From positions 26,351,403-26,415,402 of the forward strand of contig OX439131.1 in assembly GCA_949318235.1 (NCBI GenBank): a stretch of 64,000 bases of DNA. Reading direction: 5' to 3'. The stretch comes from Ecdyonurus torrentis. Taxonomy: Eukaryota; Arthropoda; Insecta; Ephemeroptera; Heptageniidae. The notes beneath the pieces were generated by a model. The model was not told where the DNA came from and ran no database searches. It was given only the letters and a program-made list of their open reading frames with translations. Both the position numbers and the translations under genes were made by a program. Shown here one piece after another: positions 13,635 through 25,518 of this stretch. Each line of letters opens with the position of its first letter. The first letter of the stretch is position 1.

Positions 13635-13780
13635 ACAAAAATAAATACGTAATAATTGTTGTAGCCCATCCCCAGCAACTTTTGTGCTTTACAACATAAT
13701 GTATGTTAATCTAGCGTTAATAGAATGTTGTACAGCTTAATTATTTATGCTATTCCAATTTAGCAACATTTATGCTATGT
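13635..13780 (+). repeat. A+T-rich dispersed repeat, family J, copy 2
   Basis: It starts with ACAAAAATAAATACGTAATA, as does the copy at 56213-56384. It ends with TATGCTATTCCAATTTAGCA and TTTATGCTATGTAAT. The third, shorter copy is on the minus strand at 2995-3102. No coding potential. Confidence 0.55.
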
Positions 13781-15242
13781 AATATATACCATAAGTGCAG
13801 CAAAAGTTAAACAATTTCTTTCTTAATATCAGAGTGTCTACATACATAATTATAAGTAAAATCGATTAAAAAAAATCCTAACAAGTTTTCAAATGTATTT
13901 TAGAATTTATGTAATTGGTTTTTGTATAATTTTTGTTTCTGCAGAATGTATATTTTTTTATATCATATAGTATAGACTTAATTCTGTATATACATTTTAT
14001 TTTCTATATTTATTGCTGCGGAATCCTATAGAAAAATAGACTATTATAAATATGAAATATATGTATCGATATTCTATATATTAATAACACATGTATAATA
14101 GCTGTAGATTAAAAATTTGAAGGAAAAAATATATATACATATAATATTATATAAATAAAAAAAAACTTGTTGGATAACTCAATAATATGGGTGGCATAAG
14201 AAAATAAATCATTTTGCCAGTTTAAAACCACTATGCAACATTTCTAAGAGCATTGATGCTGTAAATATATTGAATTAGTATCTCAAGTATGTGAGAAAAA
14301 TAGCAATAACAAAAAAAATTAAGCGATTTCCCAAAGAAAATTAGCTTAAATAACGTTTGTCCTATATGCTGATCAATGTTATTCACTACTCCAGTATGGC
14401 CTCCAAGCGCATTAAAAGTGACGTCATCCGCATACACCCTATATCCAAATGACTATAAAAAACTTGGTATTATTGTTCAGTAGAGTACTATACTATGCAG
14501 TAGGTATTGGTAGGTATAGAGTTTATAGAGATATATAGATAGCGTGGGCGTGACTCGATACACCAGTAAAGTGAGGTAAACCAAAAGAAGTATTATCTAT
14601 AAACTATACAGGTGCCACAAAGGTCTCACTCACCGCAAACGTAATATTGCTACTGATTTACCATAAATTACGACAATATTTTTTTCCAGACCACAAACGT
14701 TGTTGTTTACTGTCACGAACTGATCTACTTAAAAAAAAATTTGATACATATATAGAACTTTTTTTAAATAATAATGAATACATTACAAAATAAATTATAA
14801 TAATTTTTTAAAATGTATGTCAAATGAAATTTTATTTCGAAAATCCCTTTTTTTCATTACAATTTTAAATTTTTAATATTTTGTTTAATATTTATAGAAA
14901 GCTCAAAAGGATTAACCTAAATTTATGTAAAAAAGTATATTTTGAATTTTGAACTTTTTATGATTATTATTATTTGTCATGCAAACATAAAAATGCATAT
15001 TAAGTATGCTTGATGCAACTATCAAACATTTATACATATGGAAAAACAGCTTGTCATTTTATACTTTACAAATCAAAATAATATTTAAAATATATTATGT
15101 TGTATACAAAGTTATACAAGTTTTCATTTCTTTTTGATGTGACATTATTTTTATGTTTAACATGAATATCACATCACATTCAATTTAAAAACATTTCTTC
15201 ATAACGCCTTCATATACTTAACAACTCAAACCTCTTTTATTT

Positions 15243-15280
<38 letters not shown>

Positions 15281-16099
15281 AAATTTATATACTACATATT
15301 ATACCACACACACACACATTGACTAAGGGAAATCTAAGGTAAAGTATAAGTGACGAAAAGCTCATGAAAATTAGAATGTAAATGAACTTAAAAAAGCTAG
15401 GGAATGACAATGACAGATCCGATATCGATACCACGCAGATATTATTTATTTGCGCTAAGACTAACGCCTGCAGAAAAAATATGTATGCAACCTTTGAAAC
15501 TCATAAGCAGTGCAGCTTGCATAAGCGCAAAGTGTCGAGTAATTACTTTCCTGAAACTGAAAGTAAAACTAAAATTGTTATTATTGTCATTCAAAATAAG
15601 CCATAATTGGTATAACAATTAATAATATATGCAAATAAAATTACGTGTAAGATATTAAAACAAAGATAGGTAAAGTTTGAGACCAAAATATATAATAATT
15701 TTTCTACATCCAAAACGAAAGCAAAAATATTAAACAAATAAATTTTAGATTTTTTATTTAAAAATTTTATATAAAAATATGGTTAGCAAATAATAATTCC
15801 TTTTAACTGTCCCATTAGGCACAAATTCTTAATAAACAACATTATTATTATAAAACAAACTCTCTTTCAAAACAGCTATACTATATATGAGTAAAAATAG
15901 GCCAATCACTATTATAGTATTATAATTATAATAACCTTTAAAAAATAAACAAATAAAAAACAGATTATACATATATCAATCACAAATTGATTCCATTCAT
16001 ACAATTTTTTAATATATTCACAAAAATTCCGTTACTAACACAAAAATAGTAAAATATAAACAAGGTAAGAGTTTATATTAATATTGTGTAGTTTTACAG
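13781..16099. other. non-coding stretch with a small inverted repeat
   Basis: Nothing genic is recognised. A weak fold-back lies at about 14513-14611 (GGTATAGAGTTTATAGAGATA against TATCTATAAACTATAC). A T-run lies at 15248-15278. Overlapping open frames at 15382-15622 are in a mildly G+C-richer block containing an inverted TTTGCGCT/AGCGCAAA pair and look like chance. Confidence 0.5.
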
Positions 16100-16227
16100 A
16101 GGTGTGGTGTCCCCAATATGTCAAAGGTGCTACAACAGAAGAATTTCTTGAATTTGAATGCCAATAACACTAAAAAAAATCTTTTGAACAAATCTATACT
16201 GTTCTACTTGGCTTACGTTCAAATACG
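16100..16227 (+). CDS. possible exon with an RCGVPN motif
   Basis: A 128-bp segment between an acceptor (AGTTTTACAG ending at 16099) and a donor (ACG/GTAATA at 16228) is open throughout in one frame, giving 42 codons plus 2 bases. The peptide begins RCGVPNMSKVLQQKN. RCGVPN resembles the cysteine-switch hexapeptide (PRCGVPD/N) of matrix metalloproteinase propeptides. What follows does not clearly match the start of an MMP catalytic domain, and no partner exon was found. The motif match may therefore be accidental. Confidence 0.25.
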
Positions 16228-16278
16228 GTAATATAATATATTTATTTATTTTTCAAATATATTTTCTATTGTTCATTC

Positions 16279-16590
16279 TTAAAGGAATAGAACAGAGAAA
16301 AACATAAGCATTTATATCTCAAAGCACATGATGGGACTTACATAAATAATTTTAGTTTGTCTCAAAAACCAACTGTAACTCCGTAGCAGTGATCAGAAAT
16401 TTCGATTTATGCAACCCGCACAACTTTTTCATACTAATTTTATGTGTTTCTGACGTCATAAACATGAATAGTCACTTAAATTGCATACTTTACAGTATTT
16501 TCACGCTCTCTCGTTTAACATTATGGTAAAAATTGTCAACAGTTTATTCTTTAAAAAGCACATGTTGTTTTATGTGGTCTATGGCTTTAA
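16279..16590 (+). mobile_element. MITE family A, copy 2
   Basis: 312 bp, bounded by TTAAAGGAATAGAACA on the left and TCTATGGCTTTAA on the right, imperfect complements of each other. The interior shares GATGGGACTTACATAAATAA, GTAGCAGTGATCAGAAAT and GTTTCTGACGTCATAAACA with the copies at 3.1 kb and, reversed, 31.3 kb. No open frame of note. Confidence 0.8.
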
Positions 16591-17527
16591 TATTATAATA
16601 CATCAGCAATAATAGAAAAATGTTAAGAAAATTGTACACAAAAGGAAATGCTTTTTTTAATGTCAACAATTGTATGTATACAAATTATTGTTTTTACTTC
16701 TGTAAACAGACCACATCCTCGTTTCAGTAGAAAATGTAATTGAAAATAACATTTTCTATCGCCTATGTAATAGATGTAATTGAAAAATATATAACTCATG
16801 TTAAAATGATACGTTCTATATATTTGTAATTTTTATTTTCTTGATGGTTTTACTTGTTTGTATACAATATAAATAACTTTCTATATATATAATTATATTA
16901 GAATTGTATATAAAATAAATTGAATTTACGTAAATGATGGAGTTTGACATTTTGATTACAATGAATAAATAAAGGGATATTTTAATAATATTTCTGATGA
17001 GGTGTAAAAGGATAAATTTTAATTAAAATTCAAGGTGTATTATTCATAATTTACTGTATGACGTATGGCGCATAAATCACTAATCAGGCGTACTGTATAT
17101 ATACAAAAAAAACAACAACAACAAACAAACATGGAACGAGGTACTGAATGAGAGAGAGAATAAAATTCTAAAATAAGATACTATTCCAAGCATGTATTCC
17201 TTTTAAATTTTAATGATATACATATTTTTTTTAATAAATAAAAGGGTATAAAAAGAAAATGAGATTAACAAAGATTTACATTCATTTCTTATTTTGTACG
17301 CGCTAAAGTGAAAAGATATATTATGTGTGTATATTTATTATAAAATTTATTTTCCACGGTACACGGTACACGATGCGATAATATAAAAAAAAAACACAAA
17401 AAAAACGTATTTTTAGAAGAGGGAGTTCTTTAAGCTCTCACTTCAATTTCCTCCATATATATAGAGATTACTTTTTTTCTCGTTTATGCACATAAAAAAA
17501 AGTGTTGTTTCCAATTAGAAGGAAATA
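16591..17527. other. A+T-rich non-coding stretch
   Basis: Nothing recognisable. Short duplicated ACGGTACACGGTACACG at about 17356-17372. Confidence 0.5.
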
Positions 17528-17789
17528 TGTTGAGCATATTTGGTCGCGAAGGGGTGCTATATTATATTGACTCGCTAAGAGCTCGCGTGTAAAAGCATGA
17601 GCAAAGAACGCGAGTTTGAAGCGCCGCGGCTTCACTCACGATCGCGCCCTCGTCTTGAGAATAAAAACCTGCCCTTGTGGGTGCTTAGCTTTAGAGCTTA
17701 GGAGTCTTCTTACGTCTACTCGTTACCAGCTTATTGCACGTGCTGACTTATTTCCGTATTTTATCTTCGTCACATTGTCAGCTGCTACA
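17528..17789 (+). mobile_element. LTR-like islet (possible solo LTR or promoter)
   Basis: A sharply bounded G+C-rich block in A+T-rich DNA begins TGTTGAGCATA and ends CAGCTGCTACA, fitting the TG...CA rule of LTRs. The retroelement LTR at 27.8 kb also ends CTGCTACA. Inside are a TATA-like stretch (ATATTATATTG), an inverted repeat (CTCGCGT...ACGCGAG) and an AATAAA signal at about 17662. No target-site duplication is evident, so this could instead be a promoter or first exon. It encodes no recognisable protein. Confidence 0.35.
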
Positions 17790-19482
17790 TGTAGGTATAA
17801 TAAATAAAATTAAGTAGACATTAATTTATTGCCATTTATATAAAGCATCGTTATAGTAAGCGCACTTTTACACTTTTTAATTTCAATCAATTGCTTGATT
17901 TTTTATACCATACCTTTTTAAATTATATTCTCCATGTATAATTTATCATATAAGTACTAATTCCCAACTTCAATTGCATAAGAAAAAATGGAACTCATTA
18001 TTGATAATACATTAAAATTAAATCAATTTACAAAACAGAAATATAATAAGGTAGCTCTCGGCATTAACCTTTGATCATCCTTATTGCAATTGATTTGGAT
18101 TGTTTTATCATTATTTTAATTTAGCCACTTCACTTACTGGTTGATTGCTTCATGAAATTTGAGGAGGAAAAAAAAAAGGCATTTATAATGAAGTTTTTGT
18201 TTTATGTTACCAATCTGTTGTTATTATTATTTATTTTTTATCAGTATTTGAGGTTTTTTGTTCACGATCTTAAAGACATCAATAATAAAATTTCACACGG
18301 CTTATTGAGACATTATATACTTCAGGTTTACTTCACACAATAAGATAATAATGAAAGTAATCACCGATCAATATTACAATATTCTTCTCATGCAGACGTA
18401 ATAGTGTAACCATTTTATAAGAGAGAGAGAGAGAGAGAGAGAGACTTTTATTTTTCTTATTTCCATTTTCAAATACATCATCATATATAAAGCCTCGAAT
18501 GTAAATGCTACCGCACATTGTTTTAAATTGTTACAAAATCATGCTATATATGGACCAAAATCTTTGTGTAACTCTTTGTATATATGAGTATTCTCAGAAA
18601 TTAGATGTATTTTCAGTTTTTTTATTATTATTATTTATTTATTTTATATTATGATGTATGCGTCATTATTTTTATTATTAATTATATGTGTTTTTATTGT
18701 TTTAAAACCATATATCACGATAATTTCTTCATGGTATGTCTGTTGGCCATATCAGATCTCTTATAATATATTCCATATAAGATAAATGTGACTTTCTGTT
18801 TGCTTCCAGGCAGAGCAGATAATACTTTTATGAATTAATGATTTGATAAACAGTTATAATTTGGTATAATATGAATGATATTTAAAACAATAGTTATTCA
18901 TCACCTTTGACATATTACGTATATAAGCACATCACATAGTGAATTCTTGCATCACTTTCTTATATAAACTCAAATTGTTTTCCGGGCGTATCTACAAATT
19001 TTTGTCATGACAATAATTCTATACTATTTCCCTCGTCCCTTCAGGCGCATTTTATTGTGATTCCTCATAAGAAGATGCATTATTGCTGTTTCAATTGCTT
19101 TCTCTTCTTTTTATAGAGCTTTACCTTTACATTAAAATAAGGAAATTGATATAGTTGTAACAGATCATTATGTTACATAAAAGTGAACAAGTTCAATGAC
19201 TTTGTTTATTAATTTAATTCTTTTTTTTTTCAAGCATTAAAATGTTTGTTTTTATTTTATTTATCTCGTAATTTATTTTTGTAATTATTAACAATATCTG
19301 ATTCAGTATACTAATAATATACTTTTTAAGATTTAAAAATGAGTTCATTGATACAATTAAGATATTTAGTTTTCCACTGATGTTATATTACAATATGATT
19401 TCACTTTCATGCTCAACAATTAAATAAAATAAGATCAAGACATGTTGTCTGGTTTTGGGACGTTAGGGATTGAAATTAGTAG

Positions 19483-19564
<82 letters not shown>

Positions 19565-21365
19565 ATATATATATATAATAAAAATTTGTCAAACTTCGAG
19601 TAAATTTGTTTCTTTATATTTTTCGAGACAAATTCATTATTGCAGACACTTTGAAGACATTATCTCGGCTACTGTTTCACGTAATATCCACGACCATATT
19701 TTATATATGAGTAGGACGTAAATAATGAACCCTTCAGAATACATTTTATACGGATGATAGAGCAGGAAGAAACATATAGTAGCTCGATCATGTAATGTTT
19801 GCATTTAAAAAAAAAAAAAATGTTCTATAATGTAACTTCCATACATTGAGATACATTCTATTATGTTCAATGGCAAATGTTTACAATTTATGGCATATTG
19901 AGTGTTTATCAAAGTAGACCATTAAAGACCATATCGTAAAAGTATATAAGTACTGTACCTATAACATTGCAACATTGTATAACATAAGAACATACGTTAT
20001 TAGTTAATAATATTTATATACGATAGAAATATTATTTTTCACTAACAATAAGTTTATTTTAAACATAATTATAATATATACTTTAGCTTTTATATCAATT
20101 TATATAAAAAAAATATATATATAAGTCAATTATTTCAAAATCAAATTCTGTGAATGCTGAACGAATAATATAAATACTTAAAACATTAATGTGGATCATA
20201 AAATAAACACAATAATTAATATGTATATAGCAGAGTCAATACAATTTAAATCGGAGATTTGATCTCATCATATCAAAAGCAGCTTCCTCGAATCAGGACA
20301 TCTATGGATAAAATTTATAAATAAATTTATATTGCATGAAGAGAAATTTATTTCAACGTTTTGTCTTTGAACTAAAAGAACTACAGCTAGCACAGAGAGA
20401 ACTTTTTTTCTTCTCTATATATTGAATATAATCTGTTTTTGTCACGCAGAGACTTTTGCAATGTTCTTTCTATATAATAGCACTAATATTGCTAATGAAT
20501 GTTAAATACAGAACAATTATTGAGCATGATATAATGAGAAAATACATTTAACAAATTAACAAATATCGGTCTTGTATAATTATTATGAACTTGTTTTATA
20601 CTGTTGAATAATTTTTCAGCGTCGCAATTTAAATCATGTATTTATAACACTAGAGTTGCAAATTTTCACTGGGAAAAATGTCCATATACACTAAATAACA
20701 TGTATATATTTTAAGAAATCCATAAGTATGATTAATAAAACACAAAAAGGACACATTTAATTATCTTACACAAAAGAAATTAACAAACCATTTTATTATT
20801 ATTTTTATGTTTTTGCTGGCTATGAATCTTCTTTGAAAGCTATAAAACGGATGATATACCTATACACAATCTGAATAGAATTTTACACAACAGTGCGTAT
20901 TAATAACTAATTATAAATTGGTTACGCTGCGTCTGAGTAAAGGATTTTATAATTATATTAATTAACTTCTTTCAACATCTTAACTTTTTCTCATACTTGA
21001 TCATCAAATCACATCTTATAAAAGTATAAAATACACAAAGGCGTCTCTAAAATTAAGAAAGAATTATAAGTAAGAAAGAAAAAAAAATTAAAATTTCAGC
21101 TTAAATTGTGGATATTATAAAAATTTGTGTCTGGATTTTTGTTCCATTTATTAAATAATATAAATAATAATATACTATTTAAACAAATGATTTTTTTAGA
21201 GTATTTTAAATTCTAAATAAATGAAATAAATTTAACAAATATTAAACTATCTAAGGCAATTTATCTGTTTTTATTTGATTTATTGTACTTCTATAATTTT
21301 AAAACAATTAAATCATTATTCTACAGGGAAACAGATGATAAGATTCGAAGTTTAGAATCTATTAT
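17790..21365. other. gene-poor stretch with microsatellites
   Basis: Contains (GA)n at 18420-18445 and (TA)n at 19486-19578. A small G+C-richer block lies near 20265-20310. No gene is recognised. Confidence 0.5.
19486..19578. repeat. (TA)n microsatellite
   Basis: About 90 bp of alternating T and A with two short interruptions near 19549 and 19563. Confidence 0.95.
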
Positions 21366-21746
21366 TGTCGTATTTGTTATAGCGCGCAATTAAATTGCCC
21401 TCCTACTATTTTGTTACTCAATATTACGTATTACGTGTGTATGAGCTCATCCATTTCCGAAGTAATAAAGTTTTATATAGATTAGGAAGGAACATTTTAG
21501 CAGAAAGCAAGTATAATCGACGTCGTCCCTACGGAAGTTACATTTTGCTGGCGTGTTCTGTGGACACAAAAGGAAATTACACGTGACTCCACCCGTAGAT
21601 CAAGGAACGAAGGACATCGCGTGAGTTGGACGATGAGAGCAAGGGATCGATTTGTTTGCAAGCAATTAGAGTAATGCTAAAATAACATCGCAAGAGTGGA
21701 AAAAGAAATATATGTGTCTAAGAAAATGAATTATTTTAAATATACT
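21366..21746 (+). mobile_element. possible short LTR plus primer-binding site remnant
   Basis: The block is richer in G+C than its upstream flank. It begins TGTCGTATTTGTTATAGCGC and has AATAAA at 21464-21469. A possible LTR end, GGAAGTTACA, lies at 21542, giving a 177-bp LTR. Seven bases later comes TGGCGTGTTCTGTGG, which starts with the TGG expected of a primer-binding site (complement of a tRNA CCA end). A TGTCG start and an immediate TGGCG leader are typical of short-LTR Ty3-type elements such as Mag/SURL. No second LTR copy was found. It abuts the CCAC target site of the next element. Confidence 0.35.
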
Positions 21747-21750
21747 CCAC
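21747..21750. repeat. target-site duplication, left copy (CCAC)
   Basis: CCAC immediately precedes the TGTAAGC LTR start. The same four bases follow the 3' LTR end at 27858-27861. Four-base duplications are typical of gypsy-type integrases. Confidence 0.65.
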
Positions 21751-21813
21751 TGTAAGCTCGTGCTATCTGTTTTACACGAGCTGTTTACGGCGCGATCTCT
21801 TGATTAGCCACTA
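21751..21813 (+). repeat. 5' LTR stump (first 63 bp)
   Basis: Identical over 63 bp to the start of the 3' LTR, 26764-26826, then abruptly different at the CCACTA boundary. It includes the hairpin AGCTCGTG...CACGAGCT. The pol reading frame becomes open directly after it, so the deletion joined LTR U3 to the protease-RT linker. Confidence 0.9.
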
Positions 21814-21927
21814 TACTTCTACAATAAAAACGTACATCAACTTTTTCCTTTCGACGAGATACCCGCAACTGATAATATTAATATTAATATCGCAGAATCA
21901 GAAGAGTTCGACATTGAAGATTGGGTT

Positions 21928-24900
21928 ATGTTAGTTTCATCTCAAGCTAAATGCAATCTTCAAGAGAGAGAAGAACTGAGGAAGATACTGCGAGAATTCT
22001 GTGATAAGGGACTGTTTTCAAAACGTCCGGGCAAAGTTGATCTAGTCGAACATGAAATAAAATTGAAGCCAAATGTTAAACCTCATAAAGCAAAATTACG
22101 TCCTCACAATGCAACACGTCGGGAGATCATCGATTATTGGTTAGACAGATTATTAATGGATGACATCATAGAAGAGTGCGATTCAGAATGGGGGTGTAAC
22201 TTAGTCGTAGTGGCCAAACCCGGCTATACCAACGATAGCCGTAATCCCAAGAATTACAGACTTTGCATCGATGCGAGAGAAATCAACGTAAGAAGTCGTA
22301 TTTTTAGTCACAGTCTTCCAAGAATTGATTTTATACTCGCCCAGATCGCAAAAGCAAAGGTAGTATCAACAATTGATTTATCCAGTGGTTACAATCAACT
22401 CAAGATGGCAGAGAACAGCAAAAAGTATACTGCATTTGTCACTCACAGAGGCACATTCAGATTTAAGAGATTACCGTTTGGTTTAGTAAACGCAAGCTTC
22501 TTCTTTCAAAAGACGATAGAACGTATACTCGGAGATGTTCTATATAAATTTGCAATGAATTATCTTGATGACGTAATAATTTACTCAAACTCAATGAGTG
22601 AACACTATGACCATTTAAGAATTGTGTTTACAAAGTTACACAATGCTGGTTTCACAGTAAATTATGATAAAGTTCAATTTTGTTGTGAGAGTGTACAAAT
22701 TCTAGGACACATTTTCAAAGAGGGCAAAATATCACCCCACCCTAACAAGGTACGTGCTATAAAGCAGTATAGAGCTCCAAAGAATAGAAAAGATGTTATG
22801 CGATTCCTAGGCATGCTTAACTTCTATCGCAATTATATTGCTGGCTTCAGTTTAATCGCCAAACCACTCACCAACTTGTTACGCAAGAAAACAAGATGGA
22901 AGTGGGGTCAGGACCAAGCTCGAGCATTCCAGGCTCTTAAGGATCTAATCACTTCTGACACAGTAATGACCTTACCTGATTTATCTCAACCTTTTGTGTT
23001 ACAGTGTGACGCAAGCAGACAAGGTTTAGGTTGCGTCGTTCAACAAATGGGTGATAAAGGTCTACAACCAGTTGCTTTTGCATCAAGATCTCTAAATAAA
23101 GCAGAAGAAAAATACTCGATTACAGAGCTTGAACTGTTAGCTATCTTATGGGCAACAAAGAAGTTCCGCCACTACATTGAATTTAGTAATACGTTAATTG
23201 AGACGGATCATAGCGCAATAAAGTCAATATTCGCTCTAGAAGAACCGTGCGGCCGTCTCAAACGATGGATTCTCAGGTTGCAGGGACTCAATATCACGAT
23301 TGTTCATCGCAGTGGCAGCCAGATGCACGTGAGTGACGCGTTGTCAAGGGCTCCCACTCCATTAGAAGATGACGAGAGACCACGAGATACATACGTTGAC
23401 TCAGTCTTACCGCTTGAAGCCGAAGATTGTCAAGAAAAAGTTAAGTTTGCGTCGTCATCAAGCAGTCTACAACAATCATATAACGAAACATTCAGAGATA
23501 ATAGTATAAATAGTAAGTTTGAAACTGAAAATAGTAAAATTTCAAGTCAAAGTAATTCACTCAATTTAAATCAAGTTTTCTTAACTCCTAAAAATTTGCC
23601 TTTAAAAATTGAAGATTGGTTAACTGAACAAAATAAAGATGTCAAACTTTGCAATATTAAAAATAAATTAAAGAATAAAGATAAGAACTGCAGTAAATCG
23701 TTCATGTTAGATAGTAATGATGTCTTATATAAACTAGAAAATCTAAATAAACTAATTGTTGTTCCTTCACATTTATATAATGAAGTCATATTAATAAATC
23801 ATGATAGTTTATTAGGTGGCCACTTAGGCTATGCTAAAACAGTTAATAAAATCAAGCATCAATTTTACTTCAAGAAGATGAAAGATTTGGTAAGAAAATA
23901 TGTTAAATCGTGTCACACCTGTCAAACGACGAAGAGTTCTAACGTAGCACCTTACGGCTATCTCAGTAGTCAGTATACTACAATACCTGGCAAAAACATA
24001 AGTTGCGACCTCATCGGTCCGATGCCTAAAACAGCTAGACTCAATGAGTACGCTCTGGTTATCGTCGATGATTTCACTCGGTTTCCTATGATCTACCCGT
24101 TAAGAAACCCAACAGCCAAAGTTATAGCCACTCGTCTGATTGAATACTGTTGTTTATTTGGTTTTCCAGAAGCTTGCAGATCAGATCGAGGCCCTCAATT
24201 TATGAGTGACGTTTGGACTACATTATGTTCTGAGTTAGGAATAAGAAATGCATACACAGTACCGTATAGACCGTGCGGTAACGTCACAGAGATATGTAAC
24301 AAATTCATCAAACAAATCATCAAGTCATATAGTAACACCCATAAGCAATGGGACAGAAACTTAAATGCCGTTGCTTTTGCAATTAGAACTGCTACAAACT
24401 CATCCACTGGGTATTCTCCTGCAGCACTCACATATGGGCATGAATTGAGATCGCCATTTGAAGCCATTAAACCGCAGAATAAGAATGCCAAAGATGACAT
24501 CAATGAATATGTTAAGGACATGGTGTTAAGAGTTAAAAATACTTATGCTCACGCCCAGTATAAATGCGAGCAAGCACGGATTAAACACTCGAAGCAATAT
24601 AATAAAAATCGTAAACCGAATCCGTTTAAACTAGGCGATTTAGTATTACGTAACACCAATGTGCTGAGTTCAGCCGTAAAAGGCATCGCAGGCTCTCTGG
24701 TTAAGAGCTATGAGGGACCGTACAAGATTGTAAAGCAAGTTCACACAAACTCGTATCAACTAGAGACCATTGAAGGAAAACCTGCAGGGAAGAGAAACGC
24801 AGACCAATTAAAACCCTATTTCCCTCCTACACCTTTCCAACAAAGCCAAACTCCATTATCATATTCATCTAATCATAATAATAATCATGATCAAAACGAA

Positions 24901-24942
24901 AACATCAAAACTCATACTTATAATTTACGTGCTCGTAATTAA
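21928..24942 (+). CDS. pol: retrotransposon pol: reverse transcriptase, RNase H, integrase
   Basis: 1,004 residues from the first ATG; the frame is open, without an ATG, back to about 21808. It copies element RNA to DNA and inserts it. RT: roughly residues 85-270, with IDLSSGYNQL, LPFGLVNA and the catalytic YLDD box at 212-215. RNase H: roughly 350-470, with Asp361 in CDAS, Glu in ITELELL and Asp in ETDH. Integrase zinc finger HHCC: His625, His632, Cys662, Cys665. Integrase core: Asp694 (CDLIGP), Asp753 (SDRGPQF), Glu788 (GNVTEICN). A C-terminal GPY/F module lies near 928-965 (YEGPYKI), and the tail is YNLRARN. Gag and protease, normally upstream in the same polyprotein, are missing. The D-to-E spacing is 34 residues rather than the usual 35, and the usual ERxN reads EICN. 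The frame has no stops or frameshifts. Confidence 0.95.
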   Translation: MLVSSQAKCNLQEREELRKILREFCDKGLFSKRPGKVDLVEHEIKLKPNVKPHKAKLRPHNATRREIIDYWLDRLLMDDIIEECDSEWGCNLVVVAKPGYTNDSRNPKNYRLCIDAREINVRSRIFSHSLPRIDFILAQIAKAKVVSTIDLSSGYNQLKMAENSKKYTAFVTHRGTFRFKRLPFGLVNASFFFQKTIERILGDVLYKFAMNYLDDVIIYSNSMSEHYDHLRIVFTKLHNAGFTVNYDKVQFCCESVQILGHIFKEGKISPHPNKVRAIKQYRAPKNRKDVMRFLGMLNFYRNYIAGFSLIAKPLTNLLRKKTRWKWGQDQARAFQALKDLITSDTVMTLPDLSQPFVLQCDASRQGLGCVVQQMGDKGLQPVAFASRSLNKAEEKYSITELELLAILWATKKFRHYIEFSNTLIETDHSAIKSIFALEEPCGRLKRWILRLQGLNITIVHRSGSQMHVSDALSRAPTPLEDDERPRDTYVDSVLPLEAEDCQEKVKFASSSSSLQQSYNETFRDNSINSKFETENSKISSQSNSLNLNQVFLTPKNLPLKIEDWLTEQNKDVKLCNIKNKLKNKDKNCSKSFMLDSNDVLYKLENLNKLIVVPSHLYNEVILINHDSLLGGHLGYAKTVNKIKHQFYFKKMKDLVRKYVKSCHTCQTTKSSNVAPYGYLSSQYTTIPGKNISCDLIGPMPKTARLNEYALVIVDDFTRFPMIYPLRNPTAKVIATRLIEYCCLFGFPEACRSDRGPQFMSDVWTTLCSELGIRNAYTVPYRPCGNVTEICNKFIKQIIKSYSNTHKQWDRNLNAVAFAIRTATNSSTGYSPAALTYGHELRSPFEAIKPQNKNAKDDINEYVKDMVLRVKNTYAHAQYKCEQARIKHSKQYNKNRKPNPFKLGDLVLRNTNVLSSAVKGIAGSLVKSYEGPYKIVKQVHTNSYQLETIEGKPAGKRNADQLKPYFPPTPFQQSQTPLSYSSNHNNNHDQNENIKTHTYNLRARN

Positions 24943-25472
24943 AGCACAATTCAAGTTTTTTTCCTCTCTCTTTTAAACAACAAAGTTAATTAATTATTAT
25001 TTAAATCGTGTTTATGGCAATAAAAACATAAAAGTTCACTATAATAACAATATTTCTGCTAAGTTTCAGTAAAGTTTATTTTTTCCTCTCTTTTATAGTA
25101 AACTCATAAAAAAAAAATGCGCCTCCGTAGCCGAATCCAACATATAGAAGTATACTATAACAAAATATAAGTATATTTTGAGATAGTATATAATAATAAT
25201 AATAATAATAATAACAATAATAATATATACATGTACCCTTTCCTAAACAAACCATCAAAGTGTAAATCATTTAAATCGATAAAAAATGTATAGTTAATAT
25301 GTTAAACTAAAGAAGCACTTTTTACTAGATAATTTAAAATTGTTGGCTATGTATGGTCATTTTAAACTTATACATTTTTATATGTTCATGGGGATTATTT
25401 AATAATATAAAAGTTGGCACTATATTATAGTTTTAACATAACATTATGTGTTTATGTCAATGCTTGTTACAG
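24943..25472. other. A+T-rich spacer between pol and the 3' ORF
   Basis: About 530 bp within the element, far richer in A+T than the flanking reading frames, including an (AAT)n run at 25191-25213. It ends in GCTTGTTACAG (25462-25472), a plausible 3' splice site. It may act as an intron end for a spliced subgenomic RNA. Confidence 0.5.
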
Positions 25473-25518
25473 GAAAATTGATGTCTCATACAAGTCCTTA
25501 TGGACCCAGTATGCCAAC

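Noticed and set aside
15382..15622. Two overlapping 72-74 residue plus-strand frames
   Set aside because: Different frames over the same bases, no motif, no splice sites, and an internal inverted repeat better explains the composition.
21588..21600. ACCCGTAGATC, matching the start of miR-100/miR-99
   Set aside because: Only 11 bases match, the rest of the mature sequence differs, and no precursor hairpin is visible.
24195..24521. Minus-strand frames inside pol and the 3' ORF
   Set aside because: Shadows of well-supported plus-strand coding sequence.
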